From the NCBI RefSeq assembly GCF_900111145.1, contig NZ_FOIR01000001.1, positions 1,743,501 to 1,807,500 of the forward strand: a stretch of 64,000 bases of DNA, given 5' to 3'. A program made the position numbers and the translations under genes. Of this stretch, positions 31,124 through 40,953 are shown in pieces (positions within the stretch are counted from its first letter, which is position 1; each line of letters starts with the position of its first letter). The notes beneath the pieces were generated by a model. The model had not been told where the DNA came from, searched no databases, and saw nothing but the letters and a program-made list of their open reading frames with translations. Source of the DNA: Roseivirga pacifica (GTDB lineage Bacteria > Bacteroidota > Bacteroidia > Cytophagales > Cyclobacteriaceae).

Positions 31124-32246
31124 TTATCTTTTTAATAACGAGTAAGGGACTAACTTTTGCTCCTTATATACCAAGTTGTAACTGATACATGGTGTTTTGT
31201 CATTATAGTCTATTTTACCAAATTTTTTTAACCTAGTTACACAGTCTCTGGCATGCTTGGGTATATGGCCATTCTCGAATGTAAAGTTTAGAGCTTCTAA
31301 ATTATTCGTTATACTTCCTGATAGTATTTGTTTTTCTAGCTCCATTTGAAAAGCGGCTATTTTGCTTGGTTTTGGTGTTTCAAACATATTCAATTGACAT
31401 TTTGAGGCTTCATCATCAATGTCAAAATTAGCATCACCGTTTACCTCATTGGTTTTCCATGCAATACTAAGAAACTTATCAACGGCTCGAGGGTGTGTAG
31501 CCCCAAATATTATTCCGTGTATATTGGCTCCCTTTTTTAACGAGAATGGATAGAGTTTTAACCTAGAATCCGCAGGTAGCTTGTTCCTTATTTGCTCCGT
31601 AATTGACCTATGGATTTTATGGTATTGTTTTTTTCTGATTTGTGCCATGTCAATGTCTAAGTGGAGTTTAAACTCACGTCTCTCTCCGAATCTCCATATG
31701 TATGAGGAAGAAACAAAGTATAGAAAGTCCGTTTGCCTAGTTTTCTCAAGCTCTAAAAAGTATTTTGCAGATAAGAATTTAATCCCATTTTGATCTAGAA
31801 AAACTAAGGCGGGAACTTGGTCAATTAAAGGAAGTAGTTTCGGAAATAGTATTTCAAAGTCTTCATTGTAATACTCAATTGTTATTTTTTGTTTTAGTTG
31901 TGTTTTTTCCTCGATGAACGTTTGACAGGATTGTTTTAGGAGCTTGAACTTACTTTGGTTCCTGTTATTGGGTTCGAATTCGTTAAGATGAATTGTCACA
32001 TGGCAACCATTGCTAGTAAGAATGTCCAGGTGTTCTTGTATTTTATATAATATTCTTATGGGACTACCAGGGATACCACGTTTGTCGTAGCCGGTTCCTG
32101 CGAAAAAAATCGAAAATATGAACTTCGGTGATCTTAGGGGTCATTATCCATGTAGGTAGCCAAGCCTGAGTATAATCTTCAAAAAAATTAAGCTTTACAA
32201 TTGTACTTTCTCCAAAAGGAGTTTCATGTAAATCCTTATATCCCAT
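31124..32246 (-). pseudogene. tcmP: Three-Cys-motif partner protein TcmP, frameshifted
   Basis: The frame starts at ATG 32246 (MGYKDLHETPFGESTIVKL), runs to EVHIFDFF and would stop at 32064. In the next frame the protein continues as AGTGYDKRGIPGSPIRILYK and runs without a stop to 31124 (its first ATG is at 31999). Removing one T from the T7 run (+ strand A7, 32103-32109) restores a 373-residue protein with the TcmP methyltransferase-like motif FFAGTGYDKRGIPGSP (about residues 49-64). TcmP is known as the genomic partner of the three-Cys proteins, and its partner follows here. The break may be a real mutation, a slippery switch or a sequencing error. Confidence 0.8.
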
Positions 32247-32353
32247 GTGTGTTCTTTTAACAAGAAATATAACCAAAACTTCTGAATAGGAGATTCTCTG
32301 CCATGTTAGGGTGCGTCAGACATTAGGTGCTTTCAACTTTTGTCTTTATCCTT

Positions 32354-32409
32354 ACTTCCATCTTCCATCTTCCATCTTCGGTCATCCGTCTTCCGACTTC
32401 CCTCTTCCC
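32354..32409. repeat. Tandem heptamer repeat (TCTTCNN)
   Basis: Eight consecutive 7-base units run ACTTCCA, TCTTCCA, TCTTCCA, TCTTCGG, TCATCCG, TCTTCCG, ACTTCCC, TCTTCCC. It is non-coding: the in-frame extension of carA through it is low-complexity Ser/Leu/Pro and has no homology. A related series occurs at 35054-35133. It ends about 35 bases before the carA -33 element. Confidence 0.75.
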
Positions 32410-32441
32410 GCCATCTTTCCTCACTTAATCTCGTGCCTTCC

Positions 32442-32472
32442 TTTGGCTTACAAGCTTTACTCATTATTTTTG
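32442..32472 (+). promoter_or_regulatory. Promoter of carA
   Basis: TTTG (32442-32445), 19 bases, TATTTTTG (32465-32472): full consensus match. This leaves a leader of about 25-30 bases to ATG 32505 and supports that start over an ATG at 32340. Confidence 0.75.
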
Positions 32473-32504
32473 CACGATGCGAAAAATCGCACGCCAATCA
32501 GAAT

Positions 32505-33614
32505 ATGTCGCATAATCAAGAGCAAACTCAAACAAAGGCAGTCCTATACCTGGAAGACGGGTCGCGTTACGAAGGAATTGCCATCGGAAAAATCGGTACA
32601 GTAGGCGGAGAAATCTGCTTTAACACAGGAATGACGGGGTATCAGGAGATCTATACAGATCCTTCTTACTACGGCCAAATTGTAGTGAACACTACCTCGC
32701 ATATTGGTAACTACGGAGTGTTAGATTCTGAACAAGAATCTGATGCACCAAAAATCAGGGGCTTGGTTGTTAATACCTTCTCTAACGATTTTAGTAGACC
32801 TACTGGAGATAGCTCACTACAAGAGTATTTAGAAAAGCATAATATTGTTGGAATTTCAGAGCTGGACACGCGCCTTTTGGTACGCGAGATCAGAAATAAA
32901 GGGGCTATGAATGCCATTATTTCTTCTGAAGATTTAACAGATGAGCAACTGCAAGAGAAATTGGCTGAAGTACCATCAATGAATGGACTAGAGCTTTCAT
33001 CTTTTGTAAGTACAAAAGAGCCATACTTTGTAGGAGATGAGAATGCTGAGTATAAAGTAGCAGTGCTAGACCTTGGTGTAAAAACCAGTATTTTGAAGCA
33101 CTTGGCTAGCCGCGGTGCCTACCTAAAAGTATTCAACGCCAAAACTTCTTTCGCTGAAATGGAAGAATGGCAACCTCATGGTTACTTCTTGTCTAATGGT
33201 CCTGGTGACCCATCGGCTATGGAGTATGCTATTAACACTGCAAAAGATATTATGGCCAGCGGAAAACCATCATTTGGTATTTGCTTAGGTCACCAAATTA
33301 TTGCTTTGGCTTGTGGAATTGGCACCTTCAAAATGCACAATGGCCACAGAGGCTTGAACCACCCGGTTAAAAACCTAGTAAGTGGCAAGAGTGAAGTTAC
33401 TTCTCAAAACCACGGTTTTGCTGTGAGCAGAGAAGACGTAGAAAACTCTGATGTGGTAGAGCTTACGCACATCAATCTGAACGACCAAACATGCGCTGGG
33501 CTGCAAGTAAAGGGACAGAAAACGTTTTCCGTACAATATCACCCAGAGTCTTCACCGGGACCTCACGATTCACGTTATTTGTTCGATCAATTTTTGAACC
33601 TTTTTAAATCTTAA
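32505..33614 (+). CDS. carA: Carbamoyl-phosphate synthase small subunit
   Basis: The glutaminase subunit (369 aa) feeds ammonia to CarB for arginine and pyrimidine synthesis. The N-terminal domain has KAVLYLEDGSRYEG and CFNTGMTGYQEIYTDPSYYG. The class I amidotransferase domain has the nucleophile in SFGICLGHQIIALACG and the His-Glu pair in YHPESSPGP. carB is not in this window. ATG 32505 begins the recognisable N terminus and lies just after the promoter; longer frames back to 32340 run through the heptamer repeat. Confidence 0.96.
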   Translation: MSHNQEQTQTKAVLYLEDGSRYEGIAIGKIGTVGGEICFNTGMTGYQEIYTDPSYYGQIVVNTTSHIGNYGVLDSEQESDAPKIRGLVVNTFSNDFSRPTGDSSLQEYLEKHNIVGISELDTRLLVREIRNKGAMNAIISSEDLTDEQLQEKLAEVPSMNGLELSSFVSTKEPYFVGDENAEYKVAVLDLGVKTSILKHLASRGAYLKVFNAKTSFAEMEEWQPHGYFLSNGPGDPSAMEYAINTAKDIMASGKPSFGICLGHQIIALACGIGTFKMHNGHRGLNHPVKNLVSGKSEVTSQNHGFAVSREDVENSDVVELTHINLNDQTCAGLQVKGQKTFSVQYHPESSPGPHDSRYLFDQFLNLFKS

Positions 33615-33618
33615 ATAA

Positions 33619-34917
<1,299 letters not shown>

Positions 34918-34943
34918 TATATAGTACATAGATATTAGATTAG

Positions 34944-34975
34944 AAGCCTTCTCATTTTGGGGAGGCTTTTTTCGT
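34944..34975 (+). terminator. Rho-independent terminator after eno
   Basis: AAGCCTTCTC (34944-34953) pairs with GGGGAGGCTT (34959-34968) including two G-T wobbles, loop ATTTT, then TTTTTC. Confidence 0.85.
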
Positions 34976-34979
34976 TAAT

Positions 34980-35133
34980 AGTCATAGTCAATGGTCATTT
35001 GTCATTTAAGTTTGCATCTACCAATGACAATTGACTGGTGACCAATCCACTAGTTTTCAGTCTTCGGTCTAATTTACCCCCAACCCTAAAGGGTGAATCA
35101 ATCTAACTTCGATCTTCTGTCTTCGGTCTTTAG
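34980..35133. repeat. Intergenic repeat patch: inverted repeat plus heptamer units
   Basis: Between the eno terminator and the DivIC-like gene lie an imperfect inverted repeat, GTCATTTGTCATT (34994-35006) against AATGACAATTGAC (35023-35035), a palindrome ACCCT-AA-AGGGT (35083-35094), and heptamers of the type seen at 32354: TTTTCAG-TCTTCGG (35054-35067) and ACTTCGA-TCTTCTG-TCTTCGG-TCTTTAG (35106-35133). There is no coding potential. It looks like a species-specific intergenic repeat family. Confidence 0.6.
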
Positions 35134-35212
35134 ACTGTCACCAAGCATTATGCTTCACGCACCTGACTTCACGCTATTGACAAAGTCATAGAAAACTGCG
35201 TATCTTTAACAT

Positions 35213-35512
35213 ATGAAGCCTTTCGCCAAGCTGCCTAAATTCGTAAAGAACTACTACTTCCTGTTTGGGTCATTTTTTCTGTTCTGGATGCTCTTTGTGG
35301 ACTCCAACGACTTTGTTTCACAAATTAGTCTTAAGCAGAAAAAGAGTAGCCTAGAGAGTCAAAAACAGTATTACATAGAAAAGAAGCAAGAAGTGCTACA
35401 GGATAGGGAAGAGCTTACGACCAACCAGGTGCTACTGGAAAAATTCGCTCGCGAAAAGTACCTTATGAAGAAATCGTCCGAAGATCTCTTCATAGTGGTT
35501 TCTGAAGATTAA
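35213..35512 (+). CDS. Septum formation initiator family protein (FtsB/DivIC-like)
   Basis: A 99-residue bitopic membrane protein: short basic N terminus, one hydrophobic span (about residues 15-30, FLFGSFFLFWMLFV), then a coiled coil (about 38-72) and KFAREKYLMKKSSEDLFIV at the end, the standard FtsB/DivIC layout. Such proteins form the FtsQ/DivIB-FtsL-FtsB divisome complex. It lies next to eno as ftsB does in many bacteria. TATCTTTA (35201-35208) with ATTG (35176-35179) is a possible promoter only four bases before the ATG. Confidence 0.85.
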   Translation: MKPFAKLPKFVKNYYFLFGSFFLFWMLFVDSNDFVSQISLKQKKSSLESQKQYYIEKKQEVLQDREELTTNQVLLEKFAREKYLMKKSSEDLFIVVSED

Positions 35513-35527
35513 AAACTTAAAATATTT

Positions 35528-35550
35528 AGTCCTCATTCGAGGACTTTTTC
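35528..35550 (+). terminator. Rho-independent terminator after the DivIC-like gene
   Basis: AGTCCTC (35528-35534), loop ATTC, GAGGACT (35539-35545), followed by TTTTC. It is a perfect 7-bp stem, 12 bases before the next ATG, so it might also attenuate that gene. Confidence 0.85.
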
Positions 35551-35561
35551 GTTATCAAGGC

Positions 35562-36116
35562 ATGAAGAAACTCTTAATTAGCGCACTTTTACTATTGGCT
35601 ACGGTTCAATTGGCCAATGCACAAATCTATTACGAAGAGCCTGAAGAAGATGATGGATTAACTTTTTGGGACAAAACCTATTTTGGTGGCAACCTATCCT
35701 TAAGCTTTGGTACAGTAACTTATATTGAAGTTTCGCCTTTAATGGGCTATATGGTAACGCCCGATTTTTCGGTTGGAGCGGGTGCCACATATATGTACTT
35801 CTCCAGAAAGTATAGCAACAATTACAAAGTAGAAAACAGCGTTTATGGTGGCCGTACTTTTCTACGTTATAGAGTGTTCGAAAACTTCTATTTCCACTCA
35901 GAGTTTGAATCGCTGAATAATGAAGTGCCACTTATGAATGGCTCAGGTGACTTTGCCCGAGAGTGGGTGCCAGGTTTCTACATTGGTGGCGGTATTTTTC
36001 AACCCGCATTCAAAAGAGGCGGAATAAGTTTCTTTGTGCTCTACAACCTGCTTTACGATGATTACAAGTCGCCTTATTCTAGCGCTTGGGTGTTAAGGGC
36101 TGGTTTTACCCTTTAA
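35562..36116 (+). CDS. Predicted outer-membrane beta-barrel protein
   Basis: A 184-residue protein with a signal peptide (KKLLISALLLLATVQLANA, cleavage before about residue 21) followed by alternating aromatic/polar strands with many Gly, Tyr and Phe, ending VLRAGFTL with a C-terminal Leu as in small outer-membrane barrels. I do not recognise a specific family beyond a porin-like barrel. Its last 11 bases overlap the 3' end of the convergent dehydrogenase gene. Probable location is the outer membrane; role unknown. Confidence 0.6.
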   Translation: MKKLLISALLLLATVQLANAQIYYEEPEEDDGLTFWDKTYFGGNLSLSFGTVTYIEVSPLMGYMVTPDFSVGAGATYMYFSRKYSNNYKVENSVYGGRTFLRYRVFENFYFHSEFESLNNEVPLMNGSGDFAREWVPGFYIGGGIFQPAFKRGGISFFVLYNLLYDDYKSPYSSAWVLRAGFTL

Positions 36117-37185
36117 GTTCAACCCCAAACTTTTCCCCAACAGCTTTTAGATCGTTAACAACTGGTGTTAGCAAAGGTATGCCGTTGTTGGTGCGTTCTG
36201 CCTCAAAGTAGCGTTCTTGGTCGCCTGGTATTTGTACTGGTGTACTTGAATCTACTGGTTCAGAGTTTCTAAAGCGCTGAATCCATTTGTCCATATGTGC
36301 CTTAAACTCATCTGCAGGGCGGAAGGCATCTACCCGCATGGCTCCAAAAAAGTGCCCTAAACCTTCACCAACTGGGTCTTTGGCCGGATCCATAAAGCTT
36401 ACAAATGGTGGTGCCCAAGGACCATAGTTAGCGCCAGAAAGCACTGCTGAAAAAATGTCTACCATCGAGCCGAGTATATAGCCTTTGTGGCTGCCGTTAG
36501 TTCGGTCTCCGCCCAATGGTCTCAAAGCACCGCCTTCTTTTACACCATAGGCATTATTGGTAGGTTCACCTTCTTTGTTCTGAATCCATCCGTTAGGTGC
36601 GTCTTCACCCTTTCTTTGTAGAATTTCAAGCTTGCCGTTTGCGGCTGTTGTAGTAGCAAAGTCGCCTACATACGGAGGCTCTTTATCTGCCGGAATAGCC
36701 ACTGCAATTGGGTTGGTGCCAAGCAGTCTTTCTTTCGAGAATGTAGGTGCAACCAAAGGACTTGCATTGGTCATAGACATGCCAATCATGTCTTCTTTTA
36801 ATGCCTGCATGGCATGGTAGCCTGCAATACCATAATGGTTAGAGTTACGAACAGCCACCCAGCCGGTGCCGGCCACTTTGGCTTTCTCCATGGCCACTTT
36901 CATGGCGTAAGGTGCCACCACAAGCCCAAGACCTGCATCACCATCAACTACGGCAGTGCTGGGAGTCTCGTAAGTTACTTTTATGTTAGGAGTGGCGTTG
37001 ATTCTGCCTTTCTCCCACAGTCGTACATATCCGCTAAGTCTGGCCACGCCATGTGAGTCAACTCCTCTGAGGTCGGCCGAAAGTAAGGTTTTGGTAGCGG
37101 TTTCAGCTTCTTCGGTAGGGCATCCCATTTTTTCAAAAACCGACAAAGCGAAATTGTAAAGTGATTGGTATGAATATGTAGACAT
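36106..37185 (-). CDS. Ldh family oxidoreductase (malate/L-lactate dehydrogenase type)
   Basis: A 359-residue NAD(P)-dependent dehydrogenase of the LDH2/MDH2 family (also ureidoglycolate and sulfolactate dehydrogenases). The signature DLRGVDSHGVARLSGYV, WVAVRNSNHYGIAGYHAMQA with the catalytic His, and LLGTNPIAVAIPA are present, as is GSHKGYILGSMVDIFSAVLSG. The substrate cannot be told from sequence. It lies eight bases after the Ppx/GppA gene, possibly co-transcribed. Confidence 0.88.
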   Translation of the reverse strand: MSTYSYQSLYNFALSVFEKMGCPTEEAETATKTLLSADLRGVDSHGVARLSGYVRLWEKGRINATPNIKVTYETPSTAVVDGDAGLGLVVAPYAMKVAMEKAKVAGTGWVAVRNSNHYGIAGYHAMQALKEDMIGMSMTNASPLVAPTFSKERLLGTNPIAVAIPADKEPPYVGDFATTTAANGKLEILQRKGEDAPNGWIQNKEGEPTNNAYGVKEGGALRPLGGDRTNGSHKGYILGSMVDIFSAVLSGANYGPWAPPFVSFMDPAKDPVGEGLGHFFGAMRVDAFRPADEFKAHMDKWIQRFRNSEPVDSSTPVQIPGDQERYFEAERTNNGIPLLTPVVNDLKAVGEKFGVELKG

Positions 37186-37193
37186 ATGGATTG

Positions 37194-38135
37194 CTAAGAT
37201 AATTCTTGAGCGATTGGTTTTCGCTCTTTTTCATATAGAAGTCCTTCCTTCAACGCATAAGATGAAGCAATGATTTCATCAACAGGAAGATATTCCGTAA
37301 CAAAAGAGATCAGACAAGAAGCCACTACGATCATATCCACACGCATGCTTACCATGCCCGGAATCTCAAGGCGCTGAGCTTTGTTCTTGATTAACAGCTC
37401 TCGATGAATGTCACGATAGTGTTTGATCGGCAGGTTGTAAGTTGTGCCATTTCCTTTCTCCTCAATTTCCTGCTCCTTTCTGTAAATTTCGCAAAGCGTA
37501 TCGAAAGTGCCAGAGCAACCAACTATGGCTTCGGGTTGATGTTTTGTTATGGCTTCAAGTAATTCGCTTAACTCCGCTTTGAAGAAAGTGAACATATCAT
37601 CCACACTTTCCTTTGGCATTGGGTCGTGCTTGTGAAATTTATCAAGCAAGCGCTGCGCACCAATTTCAAAACTTTGTTTCCACAGAATATCCTGCTGGTT
37701 GCCGATTATGAACTCTACGCTACCACCGCCAATATCCATTGCCAAGTGGTTGGTGTTGCCCATATCCATGGCGGCACGTACGCCTTTAAAAATCAATTCA
37801 GCTTCGCGATCTCCAGAAATAATATCAATGGGAATTCCTGTAGTTGATTTGATTTCATCGATCAATTCTTGGCCGTTTTTCGCATTGCGAATGGCACTTG
37901 TGGCAACTCCACAAACTTCGGTAACACCAAACTGGTCAATTACGGTTTTGAAAACTTTAAGGGTATGGAGTGCGCGCTTAATGGCGTCTTTGGCAATTCG
38001 ACCTTTGCTAATGCCGTTTTGCCCAATTTTTACCGCTATTTTTTCTCTGTATAAAGACGTGAGTGACTTGTCGTTGATTTCAACGATGAAGAGGTGAAAA
38101 GTATTCGTTCCTAAGTCAATAACGGCCCTGCGCAT
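37194..38135 (-). CDS. Ppx/GppA-type phosphatase
   Basis: A 313-residue ASKHA-fold hydrolase. The phosphate-1 motif AVIDLGTNTFHLFIVEI opens the protein, and the phosphate-2 motif AMDIGGGSVEFIIG lies at about residues 127-140. Homologues hydrolyse polyphosphate and/or pppGpp. It is shorter than E. coli Ppx (513 aa), lacking the C-terminal HD-like domains, which is common in Bacteroidota. Exact substrate is unresolved. Confidence 0.88.
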   Translation of the reverse strand: MRRAVIDLGTNTFHLFIVEINDKSLTSLYREKIAVKIGQNGISKGRIAKDAIKRALHTLKVFKTVIDQFGVTEVCGVATSAIRNAKNGQELIDEIKSTTGIPIDIISGDREAELIFKGVRAAMDMGNTNHLAMDIGGGSVEFIIGNQQDILWKQSFEIGAQRLLDKFHKHDPMPKESVDDMFTFFKAELSELLEAITKHQPEAIVGCSGTFDTLCEIYRKEQEIEEKGNGTTYNLPIKHYRDIHRELLIKNKAQRLEIPGMVSMRVDMIVVASCLISFVTEYLPVDEIIASSYALKEGLLYEKERKPIAQELS

Positions 38136-38247
38136 GCACTAACTCTCTCTTTTTTAGGCTGGCCGAATATAGTTGTTCTTTGCGAATAAACTAAGGTCAA
38201 AGCCTATAAATAAATCGGCTCAGAATTCATTTTTAAAGGGTTCTCTA

Positions 38248-38255
38248 TATCTTTG
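38248..38255 (+). promoter_or_regulatory. -7 element upstream of the carboxylase gene
   Basis: TATCTTTG (38248-38255) matches TAnnTTTG, 20 bases before the ATG at 38275. No good -33 TTTG is seen (ATTC at 38225-38228). Confidence 0.5.
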
Positions 38256-38274
38256 AGCCACAACTTTATTACCT

Positions 38275-39861
38275 ATGGCAACAAATTCCAAACCAAATTC
38301 TAACCCAAAACTGCTGAGTAAGAAAGAGAAGTATGAACTCCTAAACGAGAAGAATGCTTTGGCAGAAAAAGGCGGTGGTGAAAAGCGAATTGCATCGCAG
38401 CACAAAAAAGGAAAACTAACAGCCCGAGAGCGAATAGATTTGCTCTTGGATAAAGGTTCTTTCGAAGAAATTGGGAAGTTTGTAGAGCACAGAGCGACCG
38501 ATTTTGGTCTTGACAAAGAAGTGTATTTGGGCGATGGCGTGGTTACGGGTTACGGTACAGTTAACGGCCGATTGATCTACGTTTACTCTCAAGATTTCAC
38601 TGTTTTTGGAGGTTCACTTTCCGAAACTCATGCCGAGAAAATTTGCAAACTGATGGATTTGGCCATGAAGAATGGCGCTCCGATTATTGGGCTCAATGAC
38701 TCTGGTGGTGCCCGTATTCAAGAGGGCGTGGTTTCACTTGGCGGTTATGCCGACATTTTCTACCGGAATACACGCGCCTCAGGAATGATCCCTCAGATTT
38801 CTGCCATTATGGGGCCATGTGCTGGCGGAGCGGTGTACTCTCCGGCCATTACTGACTTTATTTTTATGGTTGAAAACACCAGTTACATGTTCGTTACAGG
38901 GCCAAACGTGGTGAAAACCGTAACACAAGAAGATGTGACTTCCGAAGAACTGGGCGGTGCAAGCACGCACAGTACCAAAAGTGGGGTAACACATTTTGCA
39001 TCGCCTAATGAGGTGCAATGCCTAAAAGACATTAAGAAGTTGCTGAGCTATATCCCTCAAAACTGTGAAGACAAGCCTTCTGCTTACGATTATGATGCTA
39101 CTGAAGAGTTAAGACCAGCGCTTGACCATATTATTCCTGATAACCCGAACCAGCCTTACGATATGCGCGAGGTAATCAACAACTTGGTTGATGGTGATTC
39201 TTTCTTTGAAGTGCACAAGAACTTTGCAGATAATATAATTGTTGGTTTTGCCAGATTGGGCGGAAAAAGCATTGGTATTGTGGGCAATCAGCCGGCTTCT
39301 TTAGCTGGGGTGTTAGATATTGATGCCAGTAATAAAGGCGCACGTTTTGTGCGTTTCTGCGACTGTTTCAATATTCCTTTGTTGGTGTTGGAAGATGTGC
39401 CGGGCTTCTTGCCAGGTACAGACCAAGAGTGGAACGGTATTATAACCAACGGGGCTAAGCTACTTTACGCATTCTCCGAGGCTACGGTGCCGAGAATTAC
39501 GGTGATTACCCGCAAGGCATACGGAGGGGCTTACGATGTGATGAACTCGAAGCACATTGGTGCAGATATGAATTACGCGTGGCCAATGGCCGAAATTGCT
39601 GTGATGGGTGCAAAGGGAGCTGCGGAAATTATCTTCAGAAAAGAAATTGCCGCTGCGGACGACCCTGAGGCTAAACTACAGGAGAAAATTGATGAATATA
39701 CGGCCAAGTTTGCCAACCCTTATAATGCAGCCAGAAGAGGGTATGTTGATGAGGTAATTGAGCCACATGATACGCGCAAAAAACTAATCAGGGCATTCGG
39801 AATGCTAGAAAACAAGGTAGATACTTTACCGAAAAAGAAACATGGAAATATTCCGCTTTAA
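38275..39861 (+). CDS. Acyl-CoA carboxylase beta subunit (propionyl-CoA carboxylase type)
   Basis: A 528-residue carboxyltransferase subunit. [23 protein letters not shown] is the family N-terminal signature; [13 protein letters not shown] and [17 protein letters not shown] form the acyl-CoA-side oxyanion region, and [16 protein letters not shown] plus [18 protein letters not shown] the biotin side. Likely transfers CO2 from biotin to propionyl-CoA. No alpha/biotin subunit gene is adjacent. A second, divergent beta subunit lies at 61011-62639. Confidence 0.9.
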   Translation: MATNSKPNSNPKLLSKKEKYELLNEKNALAEKGGGEKRIASQHKKGKLTARERIDLLLDKGSFEEIGKFVEHRATDFGLDKEVYLGDGVVTGYGTVNGRLIYVYSQDFTVFGGSLSETHAEKICKLMDLAMKNGAPIIGLNDSGGARIQEGVVSLGGYADIFYRNTRASGMIPQISAIMGPCAGGAVYSPAITDFIFMVENTSYMFVTGPNVVKTVTQEDVTSEELGGASTHSTKSGVTHFASPNEVQCLKDIKKLLSYIPQNCEDKPSAYDYDATEELRPALDHIIPDNPNQPYDMREVINNLVDGDSFFEVHKNFADNIIVGFARLGGKSIGIVGNQPASLAGVLDIDASNKGARFVRFCDCFNIPLLVLEDVPGFLPGTDQEWNGIITNGAKLLYAFSEATVPRITVITRKAYGGAYDVMNSKHIGADMNYAWPMAEIAVMGAKGAAEIIFRKEIAAADDPEAKLQEKIDEYTAKFANPYNAARRGYVDEVIEPHDTRKKLIRAFGMLENKVDTLPKKKHGNIPL

Positions 39862-39882
39862 GTGGAATTGAAAAGGTTGAAT

Positions 39883-40953
39883 ATGAATAAGACAAGCGAA
39901 GAATTTCTATTTAAATATTTGAATAATGCTTCTCCAACGGGCTTCGAAAGTTCTGGGCAGCAGATTTGGCTAGACTATATTAAGCCGTTCACGGATAGCT
40001 ATTTTACAGATAATTACGGAACAGCAGTTGGTGTTATTAACCCTGATGCTCCTTACAAAGTTGTGATTGAGGCGCATGCCGATGAGATTGCTTGGTTTGT
40101 GAACTACATTAGTGATAATGGTTACATCTACGTAGTGCGTAATGGTGGTTCCGATCATCAAATTGCCCCTTCCAAGCGCGTGAATTTGCATGGTGCTAAA
40201 GGTGTGGTTAAAGGTGTGTTCGGTTGGCCGGCCATTCACGTAAGGGATAAGGCCAAGGAAGAATCGCCAACTCTTGAAAATATCTTTATCGATGTTGGAG
40301 CGGAAAGCAAAGAGGAGGTACTCGAAATGGGAATCCATGTGGGTACGGTAATCACTTTTGAAGACGAGCTATTCAAGCTAAATGATAAATTCCTTTGTGG
40401 CAGAGCCCTAGATAACCGCATTGGTGGTTTTATGATAGCTGAGGTGGCTAGAAGACTCAAGGAAAACAAGGTTGAATTGCCTTTTGGCCTTTACGTTGTG
40501 AATGCTGTACAAGAGGAAATTGGTTTGCGCGGTGCGGAAATGATTGCAGCCAGAATTAAGCCTGATGTGGCGATTATTACGGACGTTTGCCACGATACGC
40601 AGTCGCCAATGTACGACAAGAAAAAGCAGGGAGATCAGAAATGTGGTAGTGGGCCTGTGCTAGCATATGGTCCTGCGGTACACAACAACTTGCTCGATAT
40701 GGTGATTGGCGTGGCGGAAGACAAGGAAATTCCATTCCAGCGATTTGCATCGTCTAGATCAACAGGTACCGATACCGATGCTTTTGCATACTCCAATGAG
40801 GGTGTACCTTCTGCATTGATATCACTGCCGCTAAAATATATGCACACAACGGTTGAAACTGCCCACCAAAAAGATATAGAGGAAGTAATTAACCTGATGT
40901 ACGAATTCTTAGTACAATTAAAGAGCGGTCACGATTTTAGTTACCTAAAATAA
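39883..40953 (+). CDS. M42 family metallopeptidase
   Basis: A 356-residue two-metal aminopeptidase (glutamyl aminopeptidase/'endoglucanase M' type). Metal and catalytic residues are seen in VVIEAHADEIAWFV (His, Asp), GRALDNRIGGF (Asp), AVQEEIGLRGAEM (Glu-Glu) and AIITDVCHDTQ (Asp), with a final His in MHTTVETAHQKD. I use ATG 39883 rather than a GTG at 39862 adjoining the previous stop. Cytosolic peptide turnover is the likely role. Its stop overlaps the next start by one base. Confidence 0.88.
   Translation: MNKTSEEFLFKYLNNASPTGFESSGQQIWLDYIKPFTDSYFTDNYGTAVGVINPDAPYKVVIEAHADEIAWFVNYISDNGYIYVVRNGGSDHQIAPSKRVNLHGAKGVVKGVFGWPAIHVRDKAKEESPTLENIFIDVGAESKEEVLEMGIHVGTVITFEDELFKLNDKFLCGRALDNRIGGFMIAEVARRLKENKVELPFGLYVVNAVQEEIGLRGAEMIAARIKPDVAIITDVCHDTQSPMYDKKKQGDQKCGSGPVLAYGPAVHNNLLDMVIGVAEDKEIPFQRFASSRSTGTDTDAFAYSNEGVPSALISLPLKYMHTTVETAHQKDIEEVINLMYEFLVQLKSGHDFSYLK

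Noticed and set aside
32354-32409. CRISPR-like array
   Set aside because: Units are seven bases, directly tandem and without spacers; no cas genes nearby.
32340-32504. N-terminal extension of carA
   Set aside because: It translates the heptamer repeat into Ser/Leu/Pro-rich sequence with no homology, and the promoter lies inside it.
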